This document shows, piece by piece, positions 19,678 to 31,290 of a DNA stretch of 64,000 bases. Each line of letters begins with the position of its first letter. Position 1 is the stretch's first letter. Position numbers and translations under genes: made by a program. Location of the stretch: assembly GCA_946122785.1 (NCBI GenBank), contig CAMGYJ010000011.1, positions 39,892,513-39,956,512 of the forward strand, read 5' to 3'. Source of the stretch: Linum tenue. Its lineage: Eukaryota > Streptophyta > Magnoliopsida > Malpighiales > Linaceae. The notes beneath the pieces were generated by a model. That model was given only the letters and a program-made list of their open reading frames with translations. It was not told where the DNA came from and searched no databases.

Positions 19678-22600
19678 ATGGGAGACGACTTCGAAACCCC
19701 CCTCAAGGGGATGACCGAAAACAACACCCTCCGAGGCTTATCACCAAGGGTCGAAGATGAGCCCGAGCTGGAAGAAGTGGTCAAGAATCAAGGGATGCAA
19801 ATTTCAAGCATGCAAGACAGCCTATCCCAAATTCTTCAGCTCCTGAAGACCCGAGATGACCCCGCTGAGGGCTCGAGGGGAAAGACGCGTGACGAGAAGC
19901 TGAAAGGCGCTCTCATCCTCGACAGCCCTGCTCGGACAGAAGGCGGAGGACCAGAGGCCGACGACCCAGACCTCAACTTCCTAGAGGAGCATTTGCGGTC
20001 AACCTTCGGGAAGCACAAAAGCCCGAACGTTCTACAAAACCCCCTATCGAGAGAACTCTTCAAGACTCCGGTTCCCCCAAACTTCTCCTCTCTGGGGCTA
20101 CCAACCTACGGCGGGACATCCGATCCCGCCGACCACCTTTGCGCGTTCATGTTAAAAATGCAACTCATCAACGCAACGGACTCGGATCTGTGTCGGGCGT
20201 TCCCGGTTACCTTCAGCGGTCAATGCCGAACTTGGTACACCTCCCTTCCAGAAGGGATTATAGAAAACTTCGAGCAGTTTGCGATGCTCTTCTCCACCAA
20301 ATTCGCGTCTCAACGGCGTCGCAAACTCACCGTCTCGGCACTCATAGGTTGCCGACAGAGGAAGGAAGAGTCGCTTGCTGAGTTCTACGACCGATGGAAC
20401 GCGATAGCTTGCGAAATAGACGGTATCTCCCCAGTCGTGGCCGCCGGGAACCTCCGAATCTCAACGACTAGTCTCGAGCTAAAAAGAACGTTGATAAAAA
20501 AGGAGGCGACCCTGGCGGCCTGGTCTGACTTAGACCAATTGGTGCGGAGAGCGATCTTATTGGAGGAAGCGCTAGCCAACGACGATCGAGGCCAGCAAGG
20601 TCGTCCTCGCGGAGACGCCTCAGAGCGTGGAGACTCCCGGAGGGGAAGGCGGTCCCCAGACCGAAGGACGTACCGAAGCAGGTACACTGATCGAGAAGGG
20701 AGAAGAGACGTCCTTTCCACCGACAGAGAAAAAGTAAGGGATCGAAGGAAAGGCGGGAGGAAGCACGAGATGTCTTCCGCCCAAGAACCACAAGAAGGAA
20801 AAAAGTGGTGCGACTGGCACCAAATCACAACCCATGACACCACAGAGTGTAGAGAGTTCAAGGCCACGCTCCGACATCTGGCCCCAGGAGACCTAAGAAG
20901 CAAGCTAGAAATGAGGCGGTCCCACAGAGAGCACTCAGCAGAAGAGCGGGAGGAGTCCCCAAGTCCTGAGCAGGACAAGACAAGATGCGCAAGAAAGGAC
21001 AGGTCAAGATCCCGCTCCCGAAATAAGGTCACCTCCCCGCTAAGGCAGTCTCCTCCCTACAGAGCACCCCGAAATGACGAGGATGGGATGGAAGTCATAA
21101 CGATCGCAGGAGGGCGAAAGCGCCCAAGAACCGAGGGAGACCGCATCGCCCAATGTCTTAACGTGAAACGGAAGGCACCAACGGAAGTCGCTTTCTCGCC
21201 CTCTGAGTTGGCCAACGAAGAAAATTCGGAAGACCCCTTGGTCATCTCCTTTCGAACCGCCAAGTTCAAAGTCACCAGGGCTCTAGTCGACAATGGAAGC
21301 TCCGCGGATATACTATTCTACTCAGCGCTCAAAGGGATGAAAAAGAGCGTCCAAGACCTCAGTCCTTCCAACACCAGCTTGGTAGGGTTCTCCGGCACTA
21401 AAGTCCGCGTCCTCGGCTCGATTACGCTCAAAGTCACCATAGGAGAAGGAGGAATCACAAAGACCAGACCCGTAGAGTTTCACGTGGCGGATTGCCCCTC
21501 GGCATATAACGCCATCCTCGGGCGCGGCTTCCTAGCTTCGTTCGAGGCAGTCGCATCCACATGCCACCAGATGCTCAAGTTTCCAAGCGGGGGACAAACC
21601 GGGCGTGTTCGGGGTAACTTAAAAGAGGCTAAAGAATGCTATCAAGCAACCATCGAACACCTCGAAGTCGATCTGGTCGACACAAGAGGCGACGTTCCGA
21701 GACCGGAAGCGGTCGAGGGGGATGTGGCGGTCGCCCTCGACGCAGAGCGGCCAGAGAGGGCGGTGCGTATCTCCGCGCACCTTGCCCAAGAGGAGGCTCA
21801 GAAATTACTCGCACTCCTCGGAGAGTTCCAAGACCTCTTCGCATGGGGACCGGAGGACATGCCCGGGGTTCCCCGAAAAGTCTCCGAACACCGCCTCTCA
21901 GTCAAAGCCAAAGCGCGTCCCATACAGCAGCGAAGGAGACACCTGTCAGTCGAAAAACAAATGGCACTAGAAGAGGAGGTGCGCCGCCTCCTCAAAGCCG
22001 GATTCATCAGAGAGGTCAAGTACCCCACTTGGCTCTCAAATCCGGTCTTTGTGCGCAAGGCTGGAGGCGCTTGGAGAATGTGCATCGATTTCACCAGCCT
22101 CAATGCGGCCTGTCCCAAGGATGCATACCCTCTTCCCCGTATTGACCAGCTCATAGACGGAACCGCCAACCATGAAGCTCTCAGCTTCCTGGATATGTTC
22201 TCCGGATATCACCAGATCAGAATGGCGGACGAAGATCAAGAACTTACCGCTTTCATGACTCCCATGGGCAACTTCTGCTACGTAGTTATGCCCTTCGGAC
22301 TAAAGAACGCGGGGGCGACCTACCAGCGGATGGTGGACGCGGTCTTTAAGGAGCAAATGGGAAGGAACGTAGAGGCCTACGTTGACGACGTATTGGTCAA
22401 AAGTAAGAAAGCAAGCGACCACCTGTCTGACCTGAGGGAAACCTTCGAAACACTGAGAAAGAAGAATCTGAGGCTTAACCCGCTCAAGTGCGTCTTCGGC
22501 GCCGAGGCGGGAAAATTCCTAGGCTTCATGATCACAAAACGAGGGATAGAAGCCAATCCAAAGCAAATCGAGGCCATACGCGGCTTGAATCCGCCCAAGA

Positions 22601-24867
22601 CCATCAAAGAAATCCAAGCGTTCAATGGAAAGATGGCCGCTCTCGGAAGATTCATCCCGCGATCCGCCGACAAATGCTCTCCTTTCTTCCAAATGCTGAA
22701 GAAATCGGCGTCAAGGCTCCAATGGGGTGCAGAGTGCGACAAAGCGTTTCAGCTGTTGGCAGACCAGCTCAGCCGACCGCCAGTTTTGAGCGCCCCCATC
22801 AATGGAGAGCGGCTCTACCTATACCTAGCGGTCTCCGAACAAGCTGTAAGTTCTGTCCTGGTAAGAAGAGCGCAAGACGGCTCCGACCGCCCTGTTTACT
22901 ACGTGAGCAAGGCACTTCTTCCTGCCGAAACGAGGTATTTTCCCGTTGAAAAGACGGTCCTCGCAGTCGCCTCCGCGGCAAGAAAGTTACGACCATACTT
23001 CCAAGAACACCCGATCACGGTGTTATCCCACCTTCCGCTTAAAAGCATTATGAGGGGCATGGACGCCTCGGGTCGGCTGACCAAGTGGGCAATAGAGTTG
23101 AGCGAATTCGACATCGAGTACGCCCCTAGGCCCGCCATCAAGGGGCAAGTCCTGGCCGACTTCATCGCTGAAGGCTTCTCCCTCGAAACCACACCCTCCG
23201 AGGAGTGCAATCAAATATGGCGTCTGTTCATAGACGGCGCCGCCGGAAAAACCGCCTCCGGGGCAGGGATCGTCATCGAGTCTCCCGAAGGGGTGGTACA
23301 TGAAATCTCGCTGAGGTTCAAAGAGATCAAGACCAACAATGTCGCTGAATACGAGGCACTAATCAATGGGCTTCGGATATTGTCCACCCTAGGGGAAACC
23401 GATGTGCAAATATTCTCCGACTCCCTCCTGGTCGTCAAACAGGTTCTAGAGGCGTTCGAGATCAAAGATGAGACGCTGGCGGTACTAGCTACCAGAGTGC
23501 GGGACGCCCTGTCTCAGTTGAGTTCATGGAAACTGGAGCATGTCCGAAGAGAAGACAATCAACATGCGGACGCGCTTTCCAAGCTCGCAACCGCCATGGA
23601 CTTTGAAGGCGACCGACATGTCACCGTCACCAAAGAAAGTGAATCCCCAGAAGAAGTCATGAGCATCGAAGAAGCCGCTGACTGGCGAACCCCCATGATC
23701 CAATACCTGGAGCACGACGTCACCCCCCAAAACCCGGTTGAACGAAAGGCGCTCAAGCGAAAGGCGGCCAGATACTCAATGGTGGACGGTCGTCTGTTCA
23801 AAAGATCATTCTCTGGCGCCTACTTAAAGTGCCTTGGGGTGGAAGAGGCTAAGTGGACCTTAAAAGCGATACACCAAGGAACGTGTGCCACGCACGCCGG
23901 CCCAAGATCGCTCGAAAGAACTGTTCTCTTGCAAGGTTACTACTGGCCCACCATCAAGAAAGACGCCTCAGACGTCGTCCTCAAATGTCACGCATGCCAA
24001 GTTCACGCCTCCAAACACCACCAGCCGAGCTCCGAGCTGCAGAGCGTGGTGGGGCCGTGGCCGTTCGCCAGATGGGGACTCGACCTCCTGGGACCTTTTC
24101 CCACGGCGCCCCTAGGAAGGAAGTACTTGGTGGTCGCCGTCGACTATTTTACCAAGTGGATAGAGGCTGAACCGCTGGAAACCATCACTAGCGCAAGGGT
24201 GCAGAAGTTCGTATTCAACAACATCATGATCCGCTTTGGAGTTCCTCATTCGATCATCACCGATCATGGGACGCAGTTTGACTGTCGCCCGTTCGAAAAT
24301 TTCTGTGCACGAAACCGCATCATATGCACCATGGCCTCGGTAGCTTACCCGCAAACCAACGGCCAAGCAGAAGCTTCCAACAAGTTTATCCTCCAAGGAT
24401 TGAAGAGGCACCTCCGAGAAGCCAAAGGAGCATGGACCACCGAGCTACCCCACATCCTGTGGGCGTACCGCACCACTCACAAGACAGCCACAGGCGAGAC
24501 TCCCTTTGCCCTGACCTATGGCTCCGAGGCGGTCGCCCCAGAGGAAATGAACTTACCTTCTCTTCGCGTCCAAGCATATGATCAGGAGCGCAATCACGAG
24601 AAGCTGCTCGAGCAACTAGACATGGTTGAGTCAAGACGGGACGCGGCCATGGAGCGCATCATGCGCGAAAAGGCAAAGGTTGCAGCTTCATATAACAAGA
24701 ACGTGAAACCGCGGCCCCTCGAAGAAGGAGACTTGGTCCTCAAGCGTGACTTCCAAAAGAAGGATGAACATGGCAAGCCCGTCGCTTTACATTCCCGCGA
24801 CCAAGGGCAAAGGGGCAATCATGCGGAAAGCGCCTTGAATGCTAGGCGGCCCCTAACCGCTCAATGA
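19678..24867 (+). CDS. Tat-type gag-pol polyprotein with dual RNase H
   Basis: A single 1,729-codon frame; the first ATG after the primer-binding site is 19678. Domains by residue: gag ~145-240 ('FSGQCRTWYTSLPEG'), a zinc-knuckle-like 'CDWH...HDTTEC' at ~378, protease ~535 ('LVDNGSSADILF'), RT ~770-910 with 'YVDDVLVKS' at ~901, Ty3 RNase H ~1040-1125, a second archaeal-type RNase H ~1180-1305 ('FIDGAAGK', 'AEYEAL', 'FSDSLL', 'HADALS'), zinc-binding integrase N-terminus ~1400-1445 ('KCHACQ'), and integrase core ~1460-1570 ('GLDLLGPF', 'TDHGTQFD', 'NGQAEASN'). The second RNase H is the hallmark of Tat. All catalytic residues checked are present. The C-terminus after 'EEGDLVLKR' departs from the usual GKL.P.WEGPY ending, suggesting a small deletion or frameshift near 24760. 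Confidence 0.93.
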   Translation: MGDDFETPLKGMTENNTLRGLSPRVEDEPELEEVVKNQGMQISSMQDSLSQILQLLKTRDDPAEGSRGKTRDEKLKGALILDSPARTEGGGPEADDPDLNFLEEHLRSTFGKHKSPNVLQNPLSRELFKTPVPPNFSSLGLPTYGGTSDPADHLCAFMLKMQLINATDSDLCRAFPVTFSGQCRTWYTSLPEGIIENFEQFAMLFSTKFASQRRRKLTVSALIGCRQRKEESLAEFYDRWNAIACEIDGISPVVAAGNLRISTTSLELKRTLIKKEATLAAWSDLDQLVRRAILLEEALANDDRGQQGRPRGDASERGDSRRGRRSPDRRTYRSRYTDREGRRDVLSTDREKVRDRRKGGRKHEMSSAQEPQEGKKWCDWHQITTHDTTECREFKATLRHLAPGDLRSKLEMRRSHREHSAEEREESPSPEQDKTRCARKDRSRSRSRNKVTSPLRQSPPYRAPRNDEDGMEVITIAGGRKRPRTEGDRIAQCLNVKRKAPTEVAFSPSELANEENSEDPLVISFRTAKFKVTRALVDNGSSADILFYSALKGMKKSVQDLSPSNTSLVGFSGTKVRVLGSITLKVTIGEGGITKTRPVEFHVADCPSAYNAILGRGFLASFEAVASTCHQMLKFPSGGQTGRVRGNLKEAKECYQATIEHLEVDLVDTRGDVPRPEAVEGDVAVALDAERPERAVRISAHLAQEEAQKLLALLGEFQDLFAWGPEDMPGVPRKVSEHRLSVKAKARPIQQRRRHLSVEKQMALEEEVRRLLKAGFIREVKYPTWLSNPVFVRKAGGAWRMCIDFTSLNAACPKDAYPLPRIDQLIDGTANHEALSFLDMFSGYHQIRMADEDQELTAFMTPMGNFCYVVMPFGLKNAGATYQRMVDAVFKEQMGRNVEAYVDDVLVKSKKASDHLSDLRETFETLRKKNLRLNPLKCVFGAEAGKFLGFMITKRGIEANPKQIEAIRGLNPPKTIKEIQAFNGKMAALGRFIPRSADKCSPFFQMLKKSASRLQWGAECDKAFQLLADQLSRPPVLSAPINGERLYLYLAVSEQAVSSVLVRRAQDGSDRPVYYVSKALLPAETRYFPVEKTVLAVASAARKLRPYFQEHPITVLSHLPLKSIMRGMDASGRLTKWAIELSEFDIEYAPRPAIKGQVLADFIAEGFSLETTPSEECNQIWRLFIDGAAGKTASGAGIVIESPEGVVHEISLRFKEIKTNNVAEYEALINGLRILSTLGETDVQIFSDSLLVVKQVLEAFEIKDETLAVLATRVRDALSQLSSWKLEHVRREDNQHADALSKLATAMDFEGDRHVTVTKESESPEEVMSIEEAADWRTPMIQYLEHDVTPQNPVERKALKRKAARYSMVDGRLFKRSFSGAYLKCLGVEEAKWTLKAIHQGTCATHAGPRSLERTVLLQGYYWPTIKKDASDVVLKCHACQVHASKHHQPSSELQSVVGPWPFARWGLDLLGPFPTAPLGRKYLVVAVDYFTKWIEAEPLETITSARVQKFVFNNIMIRFGVPHSIITDHGTQFDCRPFENFCARNRIICTMASVAYPQTNGQAEASNKFILQGLKRHLREAKGAWTTELPHILWAYRTTHKTATGETPFALTYGSEAVAPEEMNLPSLRVQAYDQERNHEKLLEQLDMVESRRDAAMERIMREKAKVAASYNKNVKPRPLEEGDLVLKRDFQKKDEHGKPVALHSRDQGQRGNHAESALNARRPLTAQ

Positions 24868-24914
24868 CCGCAAAAGAACTAATTAGACGCGAAAACCTAA
24901 AGCTTCTCTCGCCT

Positions 24915-24924
24915 AAGGGGCAAA
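24915..24924 (+). other. Polypurine tract of the Tat element
   Basis: AAGGGGCAAA immediately before the 3' LTR. Confidence 0.7.
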
Positions 24925-25423
24925 TGTTAGGCCAAGCATTGAGCTACAAGGCCCATAGGCCCAAAGGCATTCAAGGCCCAAGCAAGGACAGGCAAGGCCC
25001 GAATAGAAGAACCCGATCAGAGGCGGTTCAACACATCCAATAAGGATGAACCGCCCGACACAACAGAAAGGGTACGGGCATAGAACCGCCCGACAATACG
25101 GCTTTTACGTACGGAGTCTGACAAGGGGCAACGGAAAAGCCAGAGGCGTTCTAGACCGCCCGACACAACATTTAATGCGCGTAACACAGTCGAAACTAGT
25201 ATAAATACCCCTCATAGGGTCACATTGAGGGTAACTTCAACCAACTCGATTCTCTCTCTTATTTACTTACACCTCACTTCTCTCTCTAACTTAAGCATCG
25301 GAGGAGGTCCCAGGAACCCCCTGAGGACCTTTCTGCAGGGTTTCGGAGACCGCCCCCGACCGTCGAAGCCGCCCAAGGCCAGTGGAGTCTCACAAACCGC
25401 TTGGTACATTCCAAGCACAAACA
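24925..25423 (+). repeat. 3' LTR of the Tat element
   Basis: 499 bp, identical to 19135-19633 except for two substitutions. It is followed by CCACC, the target duplication. Confidence 0.95.
25200..25207 (+). promoter_or_regulatory. TATA box in the 3' LTR, facing GatA
   Basis: TATAAATA, the same as in the 5' LTR, lies 425 bp upstream of the GatA ATG in the same orientation, so LTR transcription could read into GatA. Confidence 0.55.
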
Positions 25424-25631
25424 CCACCCAAGTTATAGCTACACAACGGCTATGGCTATGGCTATGGCCATAACTTGTACCACACGAAATAGGATTGAGA
25501 ACTGGTCTCGCCAAATTGCGTCACAGTCCCTTGATTTCACTTCACAAATACACTTGGGCTTAAAGGCCCATTTGGACGCTAGCCGCTTAAACCCCTCTGG
25601 CTCCTCGGGAGATCGGTAAGGCGAAGCAACA

Positions 25632-28600
25632 ATGTTATCCACTCTGCATTCCCCTCGCTCACTGTCCCGCTTCCCGCTCCACCTCACCTCTTCCGTTAAA
25701 CCCCGCGCCGCCTCCGCGTCCTCCGCTTCCTCTCTCTCCGACTACCCGCCGCCGCCGCTCCCAGTTGCCCAATCCCCAGGGGGAGCGCCGGCCTCCCAAA
25801 TCCTGACCATCCGCCGCTCCCTCCTCTCCGGATCCGTCACTGCTACCCAGCTAGCCGAGTCTTACTTGTCCCGCCTCCGCCTCACGGAGCCGCAGCTCAA
25901 TTCCTTCATACACGTCTCCGATTCCGTGTTGAAATCCGCACAAGAGATCGATGACAAGATTGCAAAAGGCGGAGGCGAAGCATTGGGACCCCTCGCCGGG
26001 GTCATGGTCGGCGTCAAGGATAATATCTGCACCGCGGATATGCCGTCCACAGGTGGGTCCCGTATTCTGGAGAACTACCGGCCGCCTTTTGATGCCACGG
26101 CGGTGAAGAGACTGAAGGAGAAAGGCGGGATTGTGGTGGGGAAGACCAATTTGGATGAGTTTGGTATGGGAAGTACTACAGAAGGTTCTGGGTTTCAGGT
26201 ACGTTTTCCGGGAGACTTTCACTTCTGTGGAACTAAGTTAACTGAACTTACACAGCAGTAGAAGAAATGCCCCAAAGTGTTAGCATTTCGTTTCAACTAT
26301 CTTAAGTGGCATGTTATACTCGGCATAGCGAATCAGATGATGGGTGTTATCTATAGAAATCAATTCCTTGTAAGCTTTCCGCTGTACGTATTGTTTTCCG
26401 GATTCCTGAAGAATTTTGTTGGAAGGAGCTCATGTTGATTCATGTGTTTGAGGCATAAATGTCTGTCATTTTATTTATGTTTAACCTGCCATTGTTATCC
26501 AATTTTTGGCCAAAATTTGTGAAGAAGTAACGCTTGTATTTAGGTGACTGCGAACCCTTGGGATTTGGGTCGTGTGCCTGGTGGATCGTCGGGGGGATCG
26601 GCTTCCGCGGTATCTGCTCGGCAATGCGTAGTTTCATTGGGAAGTGATACAGGTGGAAGTGTAAGACAGCCAGCATCATTCTGTGGTGTGGTTGGGTTAA
26701 AGCCGACCTATGGACGTGTCTCGAGGTTTGGGCTTATGGCATATGCATCTTCACTTGACGTAATCGGATGTCTCGGGACATCAGTGGCTGATGTTGGTAT
26801 ATTTCTCAATGCAATCTCCGGTCATGATAAGTTTGATGCTACTAGCAGCAAGCAAGTAAGGGGCTCCTCTAGAATTTAAATCTCTAATTGATGATCATAA
26901 AGTACTCTTGATGTACTCCTTTCCTGGCCCATTGAATTTAGATATGCCTACCAACTCAGATTACTCGCTTCTTGGGTATTCTAATTTGTGTTCCTAATGA
27001 TGCTACTTACTAGTTGGCCTGTTACAAGGGAAAATGGAAAGGTTGACAGAAAGCAGAGTGATTCTTGGTTGTTATGTATAGGCTATTGTAGCTTGACATA
27101 AATGATGTCTGATTAGATAATAGTATATCTATATTGATTATGCAAAGTGCAGCATATCAAAGAAAGAAAAGAAAGGGAATGAAAATGAATTAAAATGCAA
27201 CATATGTAGTCTTGTTGGCTTATTGTTTACCATTCTGCTACTACTTTTGGGTGAACTGAAGTGCATTTGACATTGTTTGCTTTGGCTTGATTCTATAAAT
27301 TTAATTTTCAGGAAGTTCCAGATTTTGAATCTCTTTTTGCTTCCATAAACCTATTGGAGTCCAAACCATTGAGTGGGCTGAAGGTGGGTCTTATACGGGA
27401 AACCCTTGATGATGGTGTGGACAGTGGAGTTAAGTCAGCAATAAACGCTGCTGTTTTGCATATGCAAGAGTTGGGCTGCATTGTCAATGAGGTCTTTCTA
27501 GCATTTCCTTCTTTTACATTTTCCCTTTACATACATGACATACCTGGTAATTGATCTAGTTTTGTACTGAACTCTTTCCTAATTTTTATAGGTTTCATTG
27601 CCTTCTTTCTCCCTTGGTTTACCTGCCTACTATATTCTTGCCTCATCTGAGTCATCTTCAAACCTGTCTCGTTATGATGGTGTCAGGTGATTTGTCTTGA
27701 CAATTGCTTCTCTTGTAGAACTTTCCGTCTTATTCATATAGTAATTAAAAACTGTTGATTCAACGGAAGAAAAAAACTGTTGCAAGTATTTTGGCTGAAC
27801 ATAGATGAAGTTTTTATGTATTTATACCATTCTGGTCTGGTTATTTCTGCTAGTGTAATGATTCTCTAGGCAGAAGGCGTTTTTTCGTTTATTGCTCTTC
27901 TTTGATATGATTTTTTCACAATATAAGTTTACTCGAATGATAAACTTGGACAAAATGGATTTGGACCCCACCAAAATTTATTTTTCCTTATAACCTTTAA
28001 TCATCTTAGTTTGATTTATCAATTCAAAATAATATCTTCTAGCAACAGTTGTGATGGCCAGTTTAATCTTTCCGTCCGTCCTACTGAGTGGGGGGCCTCT
28101 CTTGGTGCCTTTTTACTTCAGTTTGATTTATTCTTCTAAATATGCTTTTGAATTACCAAGTAGAGATTTTCTGTATATACATGGCAGATGTGTTACTAAT
28201 GAGTTGTCATCGCCCTATATCTTGATGTCTAGATATGGAAAACAAACAGTATCTGATGAGTTGAATGCTCTTTATGCGGGTTCGAGAGCAAGTGGTTTTG
28301 GTCCTGAGGTATGTAGCACCAGAATGTCCCATTATATAATAAATTCATGTTTATTTATCAATCAATTTCTAGTATGAAATTGTCTATGAAGCCTCTAAGG
28401 TATGTTATCATGAGACGACATTGAGATGCGATCATTTATCGCGCAAAAGTTCTTGAACTAAATGGCTTCATTTGCTCAAACCTTAGGAACACTTTAGCAT
28501 TACCCTTGATTTCCGCTTGATTCTTATATGCTCTTGCAGGTTAAAATGCGAATTTTAATGGGAACATATGCTCTCTCAGCTGGTTATTATGATGCTTATT

Positions 28601-29745
28601 ACAAGCGTGCTCAACAGGTATTATTTGATCTATTTGTATGTATCGGTAGACCTGTATATGGATGCTGGTTTAGAAATCATGTAGAATACATGGATAAGCA
28701 ATAGTGAATTCCGATGCATATGTTGAATTTTACACTGTGCTTGGGAACTCAACCTTAGTAATGAATCTGAATGATGAGAGCTGTTATCTTGTTTCACAAT
28801 GAGCATGCGTATCTAGATTGTCTGATGAGTTGTGGTACCATCTGAAGTTGCTTTTACAGATAATTTTCTTTTTGTTTTTATTTGAAAAGGTTTTACATGC
28901 AATTTATACTTGTTTGTTGCTTTCTACGCTGTTCAATCAAATAGTAAATCGCATAGATTTAATAAATACTTGAGTGCAATTACATCGAGAGCCTTCAGGT
29001 GTTCGAAGAAGAAATTAATGGCTTTTTTTCAATGCCTCAGGTAAGGACCTTGATTCGAGAAAGCTTCAAGACAGCACTAGACACTAATGACATTCTAATT
29101 TCCCCAGCTGCGCCATCGGTAGCTTATAAGATGGGTATGTTGGTTGTCTCTTATTATTCCTAAACAGCTGGTTGCTGTTTGTGCTTCTGCTTAGAGGTTT
29201 GTTTTAGCAGAAATTATAAGGTTATTGTAACTTACAGGTGAAAAGAAAAACGATCCGTTGTCAATGTACGCTGGAGACATAATGACTGTAAGCATACACT
29301 GAATTCATACTTGTTTTCAAAAATTGTTATAATTGCATTAGCAGTTTCTTCTAGTTAACATCAATGTTAAAGGAAACTGAAATCCTTTTTCATGTCTCTT
29401 GGGTTTTTTCATCCTTGGTTCAGGTAAATGTTAACTTGGCTGGGCTTCCAGCACTGGTTGTACCTTGTGGATTTGTTGAGGGAGGGTCTTCGGGACTTCC
29501 AGTCGGTCTCCAAATGATTGGAGCAGCATTTCATGAGGTACTTCACTCAAATATCTCCAGCCAGTTTTGTTATTGTTAGAAAATGGTAGACTGTTTGGGG
29601 TTTCAAGCCTAGCAATTTGGTAATGAAGTAATCAATTTTGCAGGAGAAACTGCTAAAAATCGGCCACCTCTTTGAGCAGACCCTTCAAGGATGCAGGTTT
29701 GTTCCACCATTGGTAGCTGATGATCCGACTTGGAGTAGAACCTAA
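25632..29745 (+). CDS. GATA: Glutamyl-tRNA(Gln) amidotransferase subunit A, organellar, ten exons
   Basis: Joined exons: 25632-26198, 26544-26855, 27312-27491, 27592-27686, 28233-28308, 28540-28617, 29041-29134, 29238-29287, 29424-29537 and 29644-29745. All introns are GT-AG, the frame holds throughout, and the product is 555 aa. GatA is the amidase of the GatCAB complex, which converts misacylated Glu-tRNA(Gln) to Gln-tRNA(Gln) in chloroplasts and mitochondria. Residues ~1-50 are rich in Ser, Arg and Pro, fitting an organelle transit peptide. The amidase triad is visible: Lys129 in 'VGVKDNI', Ser204 in 'GGSSGGS' and Ser228 in 'GSDTGGSVR'; the spacings 75 and 24 equal those of bacterial GatA (Lys79, Ser154, Ser178 in Staphylococcus). 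The exon 3 donor GAG|GTCTTT is weak, but joining gives the conserved '[15 protein letters not shown]'. A Tat retrotransposon ends 208 bp upstream. Confidence 0.95.
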
Positions 29746-30871
29746 TTCTAACTAGTTTCACCGTGATAGGCGAGACACATAACTTGAACATATTCGTAGA
29801 AATGAACATACTCGTGCATGCATTAAGTAAATTATTCTGAATATTTTTTTTTTCTGAAACGGGATCCCGAACTCAACTGAGCTAAGAGCAACCGTCTGGT
29901 ATAACTAATGGAGAGAAAGGCGATCACTTGCTTAGTGCAACCGTCTGATATCATGCTTACTTTACACTATCGCAGCAGCTCTTCGTTAAAATTTTATATA
30001 TTAGATGAAGGGCTGATGCTTTAAAAATCCAATTCGCGGATTTTCCTACTGTATTTTGTCTGACGTGTGCTTAATTAGAGATTTCCTTGTTAGTTCTGAG
30101 TGTTAGGTTACCATGGCCATAAATCGAGCCGAAATCTCCATCATTCTGAGCTCCAGTTTCTCCTAACAAATCCATGAATTCATCGATGGATTTAATTCCA
30201 ACATGATTAAGTACGCTATTCAAATTGGGAATGTCAATGTGGTCCGGGGTGGGTATCTCGAATTCTCGATGCTTACATCCATTTTGTGGCAGGTTAAGTC
30301 TAGGTCGAGTAATTCATTATGGGGCACGGATAAGGGCAGGTCGATCCAATGGGTATATAATTTATATGGAAAAGATTAGAAATATTCTTTATGTTCATTA
30401 GAAGACTAAGAAAAAAATCATAATATGATAAATGTAGTTTATTATTGGAGAAATTGAAGTTTTTAATTATTTATAATTTTATGATAACTGAAATATGAGA
30501 TAAGAAAAAGAAAATCCTAAGTGATTTGATTAAGATTACATGTAATTTATACAAGAACGAGTTGAGAATGGACGGGTCATGCCAGATCGGGTCAATAAAA
30601 GTACACATACTTGCCCAAAAACAGTCCAAACAGGTCGGAACGAATTCAGTCGAAATTATCATCCCTATTGTAACATTATCTCCGAGGGAGGTCCGAGTTT
30701 GAAGTAACAGCTTTGTCATTGTACAGCCACGTGGCATCCTCTTTGGTTAAACAAAATCTAATGAAGAAATGCACAAAATGAGAGAGCTATGACGACCATC
30801 TAGGGTGTTTTCACGAAAAAGAAAAAAAATTAAAAACAATGATCAAACAGAACTTTTTAGTGGGATGCGCC
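29746..30871. other. GatA 3' UTR and intergenic DNA
   Basis: AT-rich, without ORFs of interest. GCAACCGTCTG occurs twice (near 29888 and 29937). The part 30220-30680 has the look of a decayed MITE (a 'gggtatctcgaattct' style GC-rich start and ATCATCCCTA end), but no target duplication supports that. Confidence 0.45.
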
Positions 30872-31290
30872 TAGGGTGGCTATGCGGTCCGGTCCGGTTA
30901 AATTGGCCCAAATTGATCCGGTCCAGTTCGGTTTTTTTGAAAATATAAGGACCGAAGATTGGATTGGATACAGTCCGGTCTTGACCCGGTCCGGTCCCAA
31001 TTCGGTCTTGATTTTATATTGAGATTGTGGGAATTTGAGTGGCCTAAGGCCTAAAAGGGTGAGGAGTTGGTTAAGTTTTGTACTAAGTGCAAAGGTTTGT
31101 GACCGTTTATGCAAATTACCCTTAAATTTTGGGTGTTGAGCTCTCTTATCCGGTTTTTATTCGGTTTTTTACATCAAATCTAAGCCCAAAAATTGGATTG
31201 GATTGTTTACTATCCGGTGCGGTCTCGGTCCGAGTTATACGGTCCGGTTTCCGGTTTTTCATCCGGTCCCGATCCAAATAACCAGCTCTA
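30872..31290. mobile_element. hAT-type MITE (419 bp)
   Basis: Short imperfect inverted ends (TAGGGTGGCTAT and ATAACCAGCTCTA) with subterminal CCGGTCCGG-type repeats. A perfect 8-bp target duplication GATGCGCC lies at 30864-30871 and 31291-31298. No transposase. Confidence 0.85.

Larger units (their letters stand above)
19135..25423 (+). mobile_element. Tat-lineage Ty3/gypsy retrotransposon, nearly intact and very young
   Basis: A 6,289-bp element with 499-bp LTRs, a 5-bp target duplication CCACC (19130-19134 and 25424-25428), a tRNA-Lys-type primer-binding site, one open gag-pol frame, and a polypurine tract. The two LTRs differ at only 2 of 499 sites (19223/25013 and 19396/25186). Two RNase H domains place it in the Tat lineage. 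It was inserted immediately upstream of the GatA gene and in the same orientation. Confidence 0.95.

Noticed and set aside
20385..21032. 215-codon minus-strand ORF and similar ORFs across 19800-24800
   Set aside because: Shadows of the GC-rich Tat gag-pol frame.
27492..27554. Read-through extension of GatA exon 3
   Set aside because: It ends in a stop after non-conserved residues, while splicing to 27592 restores the conserved sequence in frame.
29850..29960. Possible tRNA or structured RNA near the repeated GCAACCGTCTG
   Set aside because: No cloverleaf or anticodon arm could be built.
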